From contig NZ_KZ454941.1 in assembly GCF_002797375.1 (NCBI RefSeq), positions 1,291,993-1,355,992 of the forward strand: DNA of 64,000 nt. The letters run 5' to 3'. Under the pieces are notes generated by a model. It searched no databases and was not told the origin of the DNA. It worked only from the letters and a program-made list of their open reading frames with translations. Both the position numbers and the translations under genes were made by a program. The DNA comes from Bacillus sp. FJAT-42315 (GTDB lineage: Bacteria > Bacillota > Bacilli > Bacillales > Domibacillaceae). Below, piece by piece: positions 7,818 through 17,492 of the stretch; within the stretch, counting starts at the first letter, position 1; every line of letters starts with the position of its first letter.

Positions 7818-8733
7818 AGGAATGAAAAGGGGGATTTCTCTCCTGATCTTAGCTTTGTTTTTCTGGCTATTGTATCAATACATCGACTTATCGATGCTGA
7901 CGTCTTCTTTACAAACAGTAAGGCAGCATCCGTGGTTGCTAATTGGTGGTTTAGGCATCTACGGCATATCATTTGTGATCAAAGCTATGGCATGGACATG
8001 GTATCTTCGTGGGCGAATTCGCTTTTCAACGGCATTGATCGGGATTTTATATAGTTTATTTGTGAATCATTTGCTCCCTGTGAAAGCAGGAGAGCTATTT
8101 CGGGCTTACGTATGTAAAGAGCGTGAAGACCAGGATTATTTTCTAGCGTTACAGTCGGTTGCGGTCATGAGAGGGTTTGATTTTTTCATTCTCATCGGAA
8201 TCGCCTATGTTGGTCTTTATTGGCAGCCCTTTCCGACGGAGTTTTCGCTAGTGCTCGTGATCGCCTTCACTTTCATAGGAGGATTATTCATCGTTGCGGT
8301 CATTCGTTGGAAAAAAGAACTATTTCGCCGTCAATGGAATTTTTTTAAAGAGACCTTTTGGCGAGCATCGACGCTCCCTATATTTGTCCTAGTTTTGCTT
8401 AGTTGGGTCATGGAAGCAGCACTTGTTTGGACGGTGGCCTTGGCTCTTGCTCATCCAGTTCATTCTTTTGAAGCGATATGGATTAATAGCATCACAGTCG
8501 TTGGTCAAACCTTTCAGATCACACCTGGTGGGATTGCGAACTATGAAACGGTCATGTCACTCGCTTTTCGCACGATTGGTGACACGATCGAGTTTGGTAT
8601 GACAGTGGCACTGATTACACATGGACTTAAATTTATTTTTTCCTTTGGAGCGGGGGCTGTCGTTTCGTTCATTCATCCGCTCTCGTTTAAAAATGTGTTG
8701 CATATGAAAAAGAAAGGAGACATTCACCGATGA
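7795..8733 (+). CDS. Lysylphosphatidylglycerol synthase TM-region-like (UPF0104) integral membrane protein
   Basis: About 312 residues with seven to eight hydrophobic helices, matching the flippase-like UPF0104/YbhN fold. NHLLPVKAGELFRAY and the late TPGGIANYETVM are conserved family segments. Members are proposed to move lipids or lipid-linked sugars across the membrane. The start is uncertain: the ATG at 7795 has a weak GAGTGG upstream, and in-frame starts also occur at 7783 (TTG) and 7822. All overlap or abut the epimerase end. The stop overlaps the next gene by ATGA. Confidence 0.8.
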   Translation: MKIKCIYKGMKRGISLLILALFFWLLYQYIDLSMLTSSLQTVRQHPWLLIGGLGIYGISFVIKAMAWTWYLRGRIRFSTALIGILYSLFVNHLLPVKAGELFRAYVCKEREDQDYFLALQSVAVMRGFDFFILIGIAYVGLYWQPFPTEFSLVLVIAFTFIGGLFIVAVIRWKKELFRRQWNFFKETFWRASTLPIFVLVLLSWVMEAALVWTVALALAHPVHSFEAIWINSITVVGQTFQITPGGIANYETVMSLAFRTIGDTIEFGMTVALITHGLKFIFSFGAGAVVSFIHPLSFKNVLHMKKKGDIHR

Positions 8734-10196
8734 AAAGTGCATCAAAATTTGAAAAGTTTGCGGCCCGCTGCTGGAATTTACTGAACGAAGGCAAGCCGTT
8801 TACGCCTATCTTTGTCATTGGTACGATGCTGATTTATCATTTTTTTGACTTAGGACAAGTGGAACATTTGAAAGCGTTAGGTTTGGGTTTTTTGCTCGTA
8901 TTACCGCTTTTTGTTCTTTATTTTATTTATGATTTTCCACTCTTTTTAAGAAATTATTTATGGATGCCGTTCGTTGCTTTTTTGCTAATTGGAGGAACGG
9001 TTGATTTTTCGCTATTGGCGCTAGCGTTAGGTTTATATTTTTTCTTTACGGTCTTCTTTTGGGGGACGATTTATTATCATTTACGGATCGGCATCACGCT
9101 TTGGAACTTCACTCGTTTTTGGAAGCTTGTACTGAAAAACAGTGATTCGACAAGCGGGAATGCTCAGGAGCAACTACCGAAATTTTTGCTGTTACTGATG
9201 CTTTGGCAGCAGTTTTTCGAACAAAGTGTCGCAGGTGTAGCGATCGATTGGAACAGTATTGGCTGGTTTTATGCCGGAGTATTTCTATTTACTTTCATTC
9301 TTCACCGTTATTTATTTGATTGGAAGCCAAAGCCGTATGAACAATATGCAACGATGCCAGAAGTGGCTCCTGATCATCAAACCGATCGAGTCGTTGTGAT
9401 TGTCATTGATGGCATGCGTAAAGAGCGTTTTTATGAAGCAAACACCCCTTACCTTGATTTTTTGAAGGAGAACGGGACAGAATATACGAATATGGAAACG
9501 GTCTATCCCGCTCGAACGGTCGTTTGTTTTTCTTCAATGTTTACTGGCACTTATCCATTTGAACATGGCATTCAGTCGAATATGGTGTACAAACTTGGCA
9601 TCAAAACCGAAAGTATTTTTGATTCGCTTAGAAAGGTTGGCAAAAAAGGACGCCTGCTCGGTATTGCTCATTTAGTTGATTCGATGGGGGATGATGTCGA
9701 AACGGTCACAGCTGTCATGAAAAATGATGAGGCCGATCCGAACATTATGAAGCGAGCGAAAAAAATCATGAAGGAGCAAGATCCAGATTTATTTATCGTT
9801 CAAATGATTGCGACCGACCAAACCGGACATAGTCGCGGCGTGTTTTATGATGAGTACATTGAGAAAATCGAAGAAGCCGATGCATTGGTGAAGGATTTTG
9901 TTGAGTGGTTACAAGCGGAAGGGAAGATGGACAATACAACCTTGATGATTTGTGCCGATCACGGTCAAGCAGACGGCATCGGTGGACACGGACATTTAGA
10001 TGAAGGAGAACGATTTGTGCCATTCTTTATGCATGGGCCAAATATTAAGCAAGGGGAGAAAGTGCAAGAAAAACGCAGTCTTGTGTCAATGGCGTCTACT
10101 CTTGCGTATATACTTGGTGCTCCGCTACCAGACCATGCCCGCGGACCAGTACTAGAAGAAGCATTTGTAGAAAAGAGGAATGAATCCATTGACTAA
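8730..10196 (+). CDS. Membrane-anchored alkaline-phosphatase-superfamily phosphodiesterase
   Basis: A 488-residue protein with about five N-terminal membrane helices (residues 25-190) and an extracytoplasmic nucleotide pyrophosphatase/phosphodiesterase-type domain. Metal and nucleophile motifs are visible: VIVIDGMRKERF, then YPARTVVCFSSMFTGTYP with the presumed catalytic Thr, then ATDQTGHSRG and ADHGQADGIGGHGHL. It probably hydrolyses a phosphodiester or transfers a phospho-group on a lipid or glycan. It overlaps genes on both sides, tying it to the epimerase, flippase-like protein and glycosyltransferase. The substrate is unknown. Confidence 0.8.
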   Translation: MKSASKFEKFAARCWNLLNEGKPFTPIFVIGTMLIYHFFDLGQVEHLKALGLGFLLVLPLFVLYFIYDFPLFLRNYLWMPFVAFLLIGGTVDFSLLALALGLYFFFTVFFWGTIYYHLRIGITLWNFTRFWKLVLKNSDSTSGNAQEQLPKFLLLLMLWQQFFEQSVAGVAIDWNSIGWFYAGVFLFTFILHRYLFDWKPKPYEQYATMPEVAPDHQTDRVVVIVIDGMRKERFYEANTPYLDFLKENGTEYTNMETVYPARTVVCFSSMFTGTYPFEHGIQSNMVYKLGIKTESIFDSLRKVGKKGRLLGIAHLVDSMGDDVETVTAVMKNDEADPNIMKRAKKIMKEQDPDLFIVQMIATDQTGHSRGVFYDEYIEKIEEADALVKDFVEWLQAEGKMDNTTLMICADHGQADGIGGHGHLDEGERFVPFFMHGPNIKQGEKVQEKRSLVSMASTLAYILGAPLPDHARGPVLEEAFVEKRNESID

Positions 10197-10929
10197 AAAG
10201 AAAATTGTTGTATTTTTGCCTGCTTACAACGAAGAAGAAGCGATTGCCGCTGTCATTCAAGAGGTGCCGCGGCAATTTGATCCTTCGATTGTTGTAGAGG
10301 TGTTGGTGATTAATGATGGGTCAACCGATCGGACGGTTGAAGTCGCTCAAGCAGCAGGAGCCGATCATATTGTGCATATGGAGAAAAACAGCGGACTAGG
10401 TGCCGCTGTTCGTCGTGGTTTGCAAGAATGCCTTCGTTTGCAAGCGGATATTGGTGTGATGATTGATGCGGATGGTGAATATCCTGCTAGACAAATTCCA
10501 GAGCTGATTGAGCCGATCTTACGTGGAGAAGCAGATTATACGATGGGCTCTCGATTTAAAGGAACAATTGATGGAATGAGAATTCATCGCCGTTTAGGAA
10601 ACTATTGTTTTACTTTGTTGCAATCGATCTTGCTACGTCAGTGGATTTATGACGGTCAATCGGGGATGCGGGCATTTTCTAATGATGTGATGGCAGAAGC
10701 AGAAATTATTCATGATTATAACTATGCGCAAGTGGTCACATTGAATATTGTTCGCAAAGGGTTTCGAATGAAAGAAGTACCAATTGAGTATCAAGTGCGT
10801 ACCACTGGGCAGTCATTTATTAAATTTAAATCGTATATGATGAATGTGTTACCAGCCATTTATAAAGAAATGAGCCGCCCAGTACAAAAAGTCGAGCGAA
10901 CAAAAAAGTATATAGCTACAAAAAACTAA
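10180..10929 (+). CDS. Family 2 glycosyltransferase, dolichol-phosphate-mannose-synthase-like
   Basis: A 249-residue GT-A glycosyltransferase. LPAYNEEEAIAAV and VINDGSTDRTVE form the nucleotide-sugar site, and MIDADGEYP carries the DxD-type metal motif. No C-terminal membrane helices are obvious. The likely reaction is transfer of a sugar from a nucleotide donor to a polyprenyl phosphate or lipid. The ATG at 10180 lies inside the end of the phosphodiesterase gene and has AGAGG just upstream, so translation is probably coupled. It is the last gene of the four-gene cluster. Confidence 0.88.
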   Translation: MNPLTKKKIVVFLPAYNEEEAIAAVIQEVPRQFDPSIVVEVLVINDGSTDRTVEVAQAAGADHIVHMEKNSGLGAAVRRGLQECLRLQADIGVMIDADGEYPARQIPELIEPILRGEADYTMGSRFKGTIDGMRIHRRLGNYCFTLLQSILLRQWIYDGQSGMRAFSNDVMAEAEIIHDYNYAQVVTLNIVRKGFRMKEVPIEYQVRTTGQSFIKFKSYMMNVLPAIYKEMSRPVQKVERTKKYIATKN

Positions 10930-10949
10930 ATATTTGTGACAAAAAAATA

Positions 10950-10978
10950 TTGACAATAAAATTGATAATCATTATCAT
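10950..10978 (+). promoter_or_regulatory. Sigma-A promoter with perfect Fur box
   Basis: TTGACA (10950-10955) and TATCAT (10973-10978) have a 17-base spacer. TGATAATCATTATCA at 10963-10977 matches the 7-1-7 Fur consensus at every position and overlaps the -10 element. Iron-dependent repression of the FTR1 genes that follow is strongly suggested. Confidence 0.9.
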
Positions 10979-11000
10979 CAAATAGATGGGAGGCACGGAA

Positions 11001-11756
11001 ATGAAAAAAAGTTCTCTTTTTTTAAGTTTTATATTTATATTTATACTTAATTCTTTTGCTTTTCCTCTAAATACAGCTGCCTATTCTTATGGTGATCCAA
11101 ATGAAGAGAAAATGGCGGAAGCGTATAAAGAGTTAACTGTTCATCTCGATCATGATGACTGGGGAAAAGTAAAAGAAGTTTATCAAACGTATGAGAAGGA
11201 TTTTAGTTTATATTTTAAGAAAACGGTACCAGATATAGAAAAGGCCATTGAGAGTAAAGATAAAGAATTGATGCGCCGTAGCTGGCAAGCAGCGATGCGC
11301 TTAAATATTGAACGGCGCCTTCATTTCGCACAAGAGCAATTTGATGATTACGGTCAAGCGAAATTGCTGTTGGCGAAAGCGCGTGGAACGTTTGCGGTTT
11401 TAGAACCAGAAATGGTTGAGCAAACAGATCAGACAACAGTTGATAGCATTTATAAAGCATTTGATGATTCTTTGAAAGCATTAGGGAATCCGGGATTGTT
11501 CGGAATCGGTGATCAACAAAATGATCCAGAGACATTTACGAAACAAACGCAATTTATTATTGATACCATCCAGCCGATTTTTCCAATTGTGTCGGAAGAA
11601 CAAGATAAAAGTCACTTAACGAAAGACAACTTAGACTTTCTTGATCAAATGCAAGAGGGCGGGACATCGAGCTTTTGGTTCTGGCTATCTATCGGCCTCG
11701 TTGTTTTATTAATCGTGATGATTGTTGTGAATAAACGGAAACAAAAGAAGCAATAG
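11001..11756 (+). CDS. FTR1-associated extracytoplasmic iron-transport protein
   Basis: A 251-residue protein with a signal peptide (residues 1-25), a helical outer domain, and a C-terminal membrane helix (about 229-245) with a basic tail. It corresponds to the extracytoplasmic N-terminal region often fused in front of FTR1 permeases in Firmicutes, here encoded separately. It begins right after the perfect Fur-box promoter with a GGGAGG ribosome binding site and precedes the FTR1 permease by 24 bases. A likely role is presenting or oxidising iron at the permease mouth. ATG 11001 is preferred over an in-frame start at 10986, which falls on the ribosome binding site. Confidence 0.75.
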   Translation: MKKSSLFLSFIFIFILNSFAFPLNTAAYSYGDPNEEKMAEAYKELTVHLDHDDWGKVKEVYQTYEKDFSLYFKKTVPDIEKAIESKDKELMRRSWQAAMRLNIERRLHFAQEQFDDYGQAKLLLAKARGTFAVLEPEMVEQTDQTTVDSIYKAFDDSLKALGNPGLFGIGDQQNDPETFTKQTQFIIDTIQPIFPIVSEEQDKSHLTKDNLDFLDQMQEGGTSSFWFWLSIGLVVLLIVMIVVNKRKQKKQ

Positions 11757-11780
11757 GAAAAGGCGCAGGGGGAGTACAAC

Positions 11781-12704
11781 ATGGATTTTCAAGCATTTTT
11801 AATTACGCTACGTGAAGCGTTAGAAGCGATCTTAATCGTTGGTTTAATTCTTTCTTATTTAACGCGGTTAGATGCTAACCAATATAAAAAATGGATTTAT
11901 GTCGGCGTATTTTTAGCGATTGTTTCCAGCTTTTTAATTGCTCTCGTGTTCCAAGTCGTGTTCACGGGGTTTGCCAGCTTCGGTTCAGAAGTTTATTTAA
12001 AAGTAGGAATTTTATTCGCTTCGGTCTTTTTATTAACGCATATGGTCATTTGGATGAAGAAGGAATCTAAAGATGTTAACGGCGATATGCAGAAAAAAAT
12101 TGGTGCAGCGGTGACAGCAGGCAGTGTGTCCGCTTTAATTATTCACTCCTACTTAATCGTCGTTCGTGAAGGAGTAGAAACGGTCTTTTTCTTCGCAGCG
12201 ATCAGTGGCGGAGATATTACAAAAGTATTTCAAAGTTCAGGTGCGTTAGCTGGTTTATTAATGGCTCTCGTGCTCGGCTATATGTTCTTCTCCGGTACGA
12301 TGAAGTTTTCACTGAAAACATTCTTCAATGTGACAGGAATTCTGATTATGTTCATTGCCGCAGGTTTGCTCGTTCAAGGGATTGGCGTGTTGCAAGACCT
12401 TGGAAAGATGGGTTCTCTTTACACGACAGCGGAAGGAAAGCCGGCGGAAGTGTACAATATTATTCATATTATGCCAGAGCATTATCAAGATGAAATGCAC
12501 TATCTTCGCGATACGGGAAATGAAACACTGATTAGTGGTCAAGTCGGATTGTTTATGGCGGCCATGTTCGGTTACAGTCATAATCCATCGCTTGAGCAAG
12601 TGCTTGGTTACTGGGGATACTTTGCTATCGTTCTGGTTATGATGCGACTTATTAGTCAAGGAAAAATCAGTAAACCGTCATTCAAGAAAAGAAAAGCTGT
12701 ATAA
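11781..12704 (+). CDS. efeU: FTR1-family high-affinity iron permease
   Basis: A 307-residue membrane protein with seven hydrophobic helices. Both REXXE iron-binding motifs of the FTR1/EfeU family are intact: REALE near residue 11 and REGVE near residue 130. It imports iron, typically ferric iron delivered after oxidation or by a periplasmic-type partner. It sits directly downstream of the separate extracytoplasmic protein under the Fur-box promoter. No EfeB-type peroxidase is adjacent, unlike the B. subtilis efeUOB (ywbLMN) operon. A terminator follows. Confidence 0.9.
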   Translation: MDFQAFLITLREALEAILIVGLILSYLTRLDANQYKKWIYVGVFLAIVSSFLIALVFQVVFTGFASFGSEVYLKVGILFASVFLLTHMVIWMKKESKDVNGDMQKKIGAAVTAGSVSALIIHSYLIVVREGVETVFFFAAISGGDITKVFQSSGALAGLLMALVLGYMFFSGTMKFSLKTFFNVTGILIMFIAAGLLVQGIGVLQDLGKMGSLYTTAEGKPAEVYNIIHIMPEHYQDEMHYLRDTGNETLISGQVGLFMAAMFGYSHNPSLEQVLGYWGYFAIVLVMMRLISQGKISKPSFKKRKAV

Positions 12705-12721
12705 TGTTGATCTCCCTCTGC

Positions 12722-12747
12722 AAGACTCGCCTTTAGGCGGGTCTTTA
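12722..12747 (+). terminator. Terminator after the iron permease gene
   Basis: AAGACTCGCC and GGCGGGTCTT pair around TTTA and are followed by a short T-rich tail. Confidence 0.85.
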
Positions 12748-12788
12748 TTGTCGTTTAGGCTACTACTTTCATTTCAAAGGAGCTTTGT

Positions 12789-14237
12789 ATGCGTACTCTT
12801 TATGTAAAGATCATGATCATTGCACTGTTAGCATTATGGGGATATATCTTTGCCTTGCCAACTGTTATTCCTTCTACGTGGGATCAAGTGGATTTTGCCC
12901 TTGGTGTCATTCGTTTTGACTTATTAACGATGCAACCTCATTTTCCAGGTTACCCCTTTTTTATACTAGCGGCTACAGTGGTGAATGCGGTCGTGAAAGA
13001 TGCTGAGTTTGCGATATCGATGTGGAATAAAGCGATCTATTTGACGAGCCTTTATCCGCTTTTTAAGTTAGCGAAGCATTCCTTGCCGACTGTGCCAGCT
13101 TTTTTGACAGCTATTGTCATTCATTGCTTGCCGTTTTCTCTTATTATGATGCAACAACCAATTTCTGAACCGATGGCACTGTCTATCTTTTTCTGGTTTC
13201 TTTGGTCACTGATGCGTGCGTTTGAACGAGGAACGAGAGAGGCTGGCGTTTGGCCCATGCTATTATTAGCGATATTATTTGGGGTTCGCCTCTCCTATGT
13301 GGCTGCCTTTGTGGCTATTATTGTATACTGGATATGGTATTGGAAAAAAACAAACGATGGACGTGGGATTGTTTTTCAGCTTGTTCTATTGATCGCGGCC
13401 AATTTAGCTTGGGTGAGCGCATTAATTAGTAATGTTGGTAGCTTGAAAACATTTATTGATATTGCTTTAGGGTTTACCGATGGTCATTTTACTGAATGGG
13501 GAGGCACAGCGATTGCGAGCGATGCTTCTTTGTTTGAAAGAATCCATTATTTACTGTTCTACAATATGTTATGGAGTGGTACTTTTGTTGAACATTTTGC
13601 GTTAACACTCGTCTTAGGAGGGACATTGCTAGCTGCTTTCTTCAATAAAAATAAAGAGAAAAGTGATATCGTTTGGTTCAGTTGGTTTGCCGTATTCCTT
13701 TCTTATTTTCTTTGGGTGCTCTTTGCTCAAAATATCGATAAACCGCGGCATAGTTTGCCCTTAATCTCATTATTGCCACTCTTACTTTTAACGAAAGTAA
13801 GCTGGAAAAGATGGTTCACGGTTGCTGTTGCGATCACTATTGTTGTTGAAGTGACGATCGCGATACCGTTGTTGAAAGAGCAGGCAAACGATTCGTTAGC
13901 TGTCATTCAAGCTACGAATTATTTAGAAGAAGTACAGGAACCATTTATTGTGTATACTTGGGAGGAAACGAGGGTATTTGAATATCGCCAAGTTTCTTTT
14001 CCTCATAAGCGGCTGTTTAGCTACGATCACTTTATCGCAGATGCTTCATTACAAAGAAATCGCCACATTTATTTGACAGATAAAGTTGTGCATGGCTTTG
14101 AACAGCAAACCGGCCAATCATTAACGAATCAACTGACGAAAAAAGCTGAATTTACATCAAATCATTTGTTTGATCCTGTGTATGATCAAGTGATTCTTTA
14201 TGAGTGGACGCCATCTGGAGGTGGAAAAAATGAATGA
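12789..14237 (+). CDS. Polytopic membrane protein, GT-C glycosyltransferase-like
   Basis: A 482-residue protein with about ten hydrophobic helices and a short hydrophilic C-terminal domain. An early outer-loop motif ([12 protein letters not shown], near residues 30-41) followed by HFPGYPFF resembles the acidic first loop of GT-C enzymes such as ArnT/GT39. Such enzymes move sugars from lipid-phosphate donors outside the membrane, which would fit the nearby polyprenyl-sugar-type genes. It starts after AAAGGAG and overlaps the uvrC start by 8 bases. The family assignment is inferred from topology and motif. Confidence 0.6.
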   Translation: MRTLYVKIMIIALLALWGYIFALPTVIPSTWDQVDFALGVIRFDLLTMQPHFPGYPFFILAATVVNAVVKDAEFAISMWNKAIYLTSLYPLFKLAKHSLPTVPAFLTAIVIHCLPFSLIMMQQPISEPMALSIFFWFLWSLMRAFERGTREAGVWPMLLLAILFGVRLSYVAAFVAIIVYWIWYWKKTNDGRGIVFQLVLLIAANLAWVSALISNVGSLKTFIDIALGFTDGHFTEWGGTAIASDASLFERIHYLLFYNMLWSGTFVEHFALTLVLGGTLLAAFFNKNKEKSDIVWFSWFAVFLSYFLWVLFAQNIDKPRHSLPLISLLPLLLLTKVSWKRWFTVAVAITIVVEVTIAIPLLKEQANDSLAVIQATNYLEEVQEPFIVYTWEETRVFEYRQVSFPHKRLFSYDHFIADASLQRNRHIYLTDKVVHGFEQQTGQSLTNQLTKKAEFTSNHLFDPVYDQVILYEWTPSGGGKNE

Positions 14238-15999
14238 TATTATTAAACATAAATTAGCGTTGCTTCCGGATCAGCCGGGCTGTTATTTAATGAAGGACCG
14301 GTATGGAACGGTCATTTATGTCGGGAAGGCAAAGGTGTTGAAAAATCGTGTGCGCTCTTATTTTACCGGCTCTCATGATGGCAAAACGCAGCGTCTCGTC
14401 AATGAAATTGAAGACTTTGAGTACATTATGACTTCTTCTAATTTAGAAGCATTAATTTTAGAACTGAACTTAATTAAAAAGCATGATCCAAAATATAATA
14501 TTATGTTAAAGGATGACAAAAGCTATCCATTCATTAAAGTAACGGCTGAACGTCATCCACGACTACTCATCACTCGAAAAGTACAAAAGGATAAAGGGAA
14601 ATATTTCGGCCCTTACCCGAATGCACAGGCAGCTAATGAGACGAAAAAATTATTAGACCGATTGTATCCTTTAAGAAAGTGTACGAACTTGCCTGATCGA
14701 GTTTGCCTTTATTATCATATGGGGCAATGCTTAGCTCCTTGTGTGAAAGAAGTGACGGAGGAAGACTATCGACATATTACCCAGGAAATAAGTCGATTTC
14801 TACAGGGCGGGCATCAGCAAGTGAAAGAGCAATTAACAGCAAAAATGCACGAAGCAGCGGAAAAGCTGGAGTTTGAGCGAGCGAAGGAATATCGAGATCA
14901 AATCTCCCATATCGATGCATTAATGGAAAAACAAAAGATCAACACGACCGATTTAATGGATCGTGATGTGTTCGGCTATGCGGTTGATAAAGGCTGGATG
15001 TGTGTGCAAGTCTTTTTTGTCCGTCAAGGAAAGCTAATTGAACGTGACGTCTCTTTATTTCCGTTTTACGATGAGCCGGAAGAAGAGTTTTTAACGTATC
15101 TAAACCAATTTTATGACCAGCCGAACCACTTTAAGCCGAAGGAAATATTGTTGCCAGAGGAAATCGATGCGACTTTAGCAGAACAATTGATTGAAGTGAA
15201 GATGTTGAAGCCGCAAAAAGGTCAAAAGAAAGAGCTCGTCAAGTTAGCAGAGAAAAATGCAGCCGTTGCGTTGCAAGAAAAATTTGCTTTAATTGAACGA
15301 GACGAGGAGCGAACGATTAAAGCGGTGGAACGACTCGGTGAAGCGATGAATATTCACCTTCCTCTTCGCATTGAGGCTTTCGATAATTCTAATATTCAAG
15401 GGACAGATCCAGTTTCCGCGATGATCGTCTTTATCGATGGGAAACCGATGAAGAAGGAATATCGTAAATTTAAGATTAAAACGGTGGAAGGACCAGATGA
15501 TTACGGATCCATGCGTGAAGTGATTCGTCGTCGTTACACTCGGGTGTTAAAAGAAGGTCTCCCATTACCAGATTTAGTGGTGATTGATGGAGGAAAAGGG
15601 CAGGTTGAAGCGGCAAGAGAGGTTCTAGTACATGAATTGAACCTAGATGTTCCAGTCGCTGGGCTTGCGAAAGATGATAAGCATCGTACTTCTCAGTTGT
15701 TATATGGTGACCCGCTTGAAGTCGTCCCGCTTCAACATAATAGTCAGGAATTTTATTTATTGCAGCGGATTCAAGATGAAGTGCACCGTTTTGCAATTAC
15801 GTTTCATCGTGAGCTACGTGGGAAGAGTGCTTTTCAATCGATTTTAGATGACATTGATGGTGTTGGACCAAAAAGAAAGAAAATGCTATTGAAAGCCTTT
15901 GGTTCTGTAAAAAAATTGAAGACAGCTACGAAGGAAGAGATTGTAGCGATTGGCATTCCGGAGCGGACAGCAGAAGTAATAATTGAAAAATTAAAATAG
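14230..15999 (+). CDS. uvrC: Excinuclease ABC subunit C
   Basis: A 589-residue UvrC, the subunit that makes both incisions in nucleotide excision repair with UvrAB. The GIY-YIG-type N-terminal nuclease ([20 protein letters not shown]), the UVR motif ([17 protein letters not shown]), the RNase H-like C-terminal nuclease ([20 protein letters not shown]) and terminal helix-hairpin-helix segments ([20 protein letters not shown]) are all present. The ATG at 14230 is chosen because GGAGGTG lies 6 bases upstream. Synteny (trxA, uvrC, yslB, sdh) matches B. subtilis. Confidence 0.97.
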   Translation: MNDIIKHKLALLPDQPGCYLMKDRYGTVIYVGKAKVLKNRVRSYFTGSHDGKTQRLVNEIEDFEYIMTSSNLEALILELNLIKKHDPKYNIMLKDDKSYPFIKVTAERHPRLLITRKVQKDKGKYFGPYPNAQAANETKKLLDRLYPLRKCTNLPDRVCLYYHMGQCLAPCVKEVTEEDYRHITQEISRFLQGGHQQVKEQLTAKMHEAAEKLEFERAKEYRDQISHIDALMEKQKINTTDLMDRDVFGYAVDKGWMCVQVFFVRQGKLIERDVSLFPFYDEPEEEFLTYLNQFYDQPNHFKPKEILLPEEIDATLAEQLIEVKMLKPQKGQKKELVKLAEKNAAVALQEKFALIERDEERTIKAVERLGEAMNIHLPLRIEAFDNSNIQGTDPVSAMIVFIDGKPMKKEYRKFKIKTVEGPDDYGSMREVIRRRYTRVLKEGLPLPDLVVIDGGKGQVEAAREVLVHELNLDVPVAGLAKDDKHRTSQLLYGDPLEVVPLQHNSQEFYLLQRIQDEVHRFAITFHRELRGKSAFQSILDDIDGVGPKRKKMLLKAFGSVKKLKTATKEEIVAIGIPERTAEVIIEKLK

Positions 16000-16014
16000 A
16001 TGACAGTTATTATG

Positions 16015-16041
16015 GGCAGCGGGGAGCAATGCCCCGCTGCC
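16015..16041 (+). terminator. GC-rich hairpin after uvrC
   Basis: GGCAGCGGGG pairs perfectly with CCCCGCTGCC around a 7-base loop. The following TATCTTAT is only moderately T-rich, so termination is likely but less certain than elsewhere. Confidence 0.65.
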
Positions 16042-16100
16042 TATCTTATAGCGTGAAAAACGAAGAAATATGTATAGCAGTCCGATGTAATACTCTCTAT

Positions 16101-16526
16101 CTACTCCCACTTCACGGTCACTTGAACTGTTTGAGCGCGCTTTTGAACTTCACATATTGACTCGGCGATCGTTTGTGCTTGTAAGCTAATTTGTTCAGCT
16201 AAAAATCCACTTTCTAATGTGAAGGAAGGTTCGGTTTGAACAGAAAACCTTCGATCAATAAAGGGACCGCTCAAAACGAATATTTTTGCGTTTTTTGATT
16301 CTTTTAGTAGTGTAAGCTCGCCCCAGCCCGCTTCGATGAAAAAAGAGGCGAGGTCATCAAAGGTAGCACAAGGAAACTTGCGAGCAATCGATTTTCCAGC
16401 CCAGTAAAGGATGTCTGCTGTTTCTTTCCCTAATACATCTGTAAGCAAAACGTCTCTAATAATTTCATAACCGAAGACAGGGACGGAAAGAGCGTCTGTT
16501 TCTTGTTTATCAGTTTGGTTTGTCAA
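16101..16526 (-). CDS. yslB: YslB family protein (DUF2507)
   Basis: A 141-residue cytoplasmic protein of the YslB/DUF2507 family, located between uvrC and sdhC as in B. subtilis but on the opposite strand to both. ILYWAGKSIARKFPC and FIEAGWGELTLL are the conserved core, resembling the V4R-like fold. The TTG start at 16526 is chosen because GTGGGGA lies about 6 bases upstream on the minus strand; an in-frame ATG further upstream lies next to the -10-like TATAAT at 16552-16557. No biochemical role is established. Confidence 0.85.
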   Translation of the reverse strand: MTNQTDKQETDALSVPVFGYEIIRDVLLTDVLGKETADILYWAGKSIARKFPCATFDDLASFFIEAGWGELTLLKESKNAKIFVLSGPFIDRRFSVQTEPSFTLESGFLAEQISLQAQTIAESICEVQKRAQTVQVTVKWE

Positions 16527-16703
16527 TTTTAATCCCCACTTTCTGCTATTCATTATATACAACTTGATCGCTAGAAAAAAGGTGGAACGTTCATCTTTCC
16601 AATTGTTCTTTCGACATAATGCTACAATAGTGAAAAAAAGAGGAAAAAAGCATGTTTCATAACTTGTAGTTTTTTCAGAATATAAAAAGATGTATACGCA
16701 TTC

Positions 16704-16732
16704 TTGACGCTCTGTGACGTTGGGAGTAAAAT
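16704..16732 (+). promoter_or_regulatory. Candidate sigma-A promoter for sdhCAB
   Basis: TTGACG at 16704-16709 and TAAAAT at 16727-16732 are separated by 17 bases. The resulting leader of roughly 80 bases ends in AAGGGGGG ahead of sdhC. Confidence 0.6.
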
Positions 16733-16820
16733 GGTGTTGTCACATAATTGTTATAATAGGAGGCTATGCAGAATAGTAGAAATATTTTGCCGGACGCTTC
16801 AAAATTAAGGGGGGTAAATC

Positions 16821-17429
16821 GTGGCTGACAATCGAGAGTTTTTTTATCGCAGGTTGCATTCATTACTTGGTGTTATTCCTGTAGGACTGTTTTTAGTACA
16901 ACACTTAGTAATCAACCATTTTGCAACGAAGGGTGAGGAAGCGTTTAACAATGCGGCTCACTTCATGGAGCAGTTACCGTTTCGCTATTTCTTGGAAGTA
17001 TTCATCATTTTTCTACCGTTATTATTCCATGCTATTTATGGCTTGTACATTGCCTTTACAGCAAAGAACAATGCGGGTAGATATTCATTCTTCCGAAATC
17101 AAATGTTCTTCCTACAACGTGTATCAGGTGTAGTGACACTTGTGTTTGTTGCGTGGCATGTATGGGAGACAAGAATTCAAGCGGCATTAGGCGCTGATGT
17201 GAATTATCAAATGATGGAAAGTATTTTATCTAATCCATTTATGCTTGGTTTCTACATAGTTGGAGTTGTGTCTACTATATTCCATTTTGCTAATGGTTTA
17301 TGGTCATTTTGTGTAAGTTGGGGAATCACAATTTCTCCACGCTCTCAGCAAATTATGACTTACGTTACAATGGGTGTATTTGTTGCGCTTTCTGTTGTAG
17401 GTATTCGTGCAATTTTAGCTTTCGTTTAA
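16821..17429 (+). CDS. sdhC: Succinate dehydrogenase cytochrome b558 subunit
   Basis: A 202-residue, five-helix membrane anchor that carries haem b and passes electrons from SdhB to menaquinone. REFFYRRLHSLLGVIPVGLFLVQHLV holds the first conserved histidines, and VAWHVWETR and FHFANGLWSF the later ones. It begins with GTG after AAGGGGGG and is the first gene of sdhCAB, 63 bases ahead of sdhA. A single fused anchor subunit, rather than SdhC plus SdhD, is the Bacillus type. Confidence 0.96.
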   Translation: MADNREFFYRRLHSLLGVIPVGLFLVQHLVINHFATKGEEAFNNAAHFMEQLPFRYFLEVFIIFLPLLFHAIYGLYIAFTAKNNAGRYSFFRNQMFFLQRVSGVVTLVFVAWHVWETRIQAALGADVNYQMMESILSNPFMLGFYIVGVVSTIFHFANGLWSFCVSWGITISPRSQQIMTYVTMGVFVALSVVGIRAILAFV

Positions 17430-17492
17430 TTTAGATTATGATCTATTTAAAGATACTTAGTTCGGAATTTGGAGAAAAGGGAGTGAGTCTCA

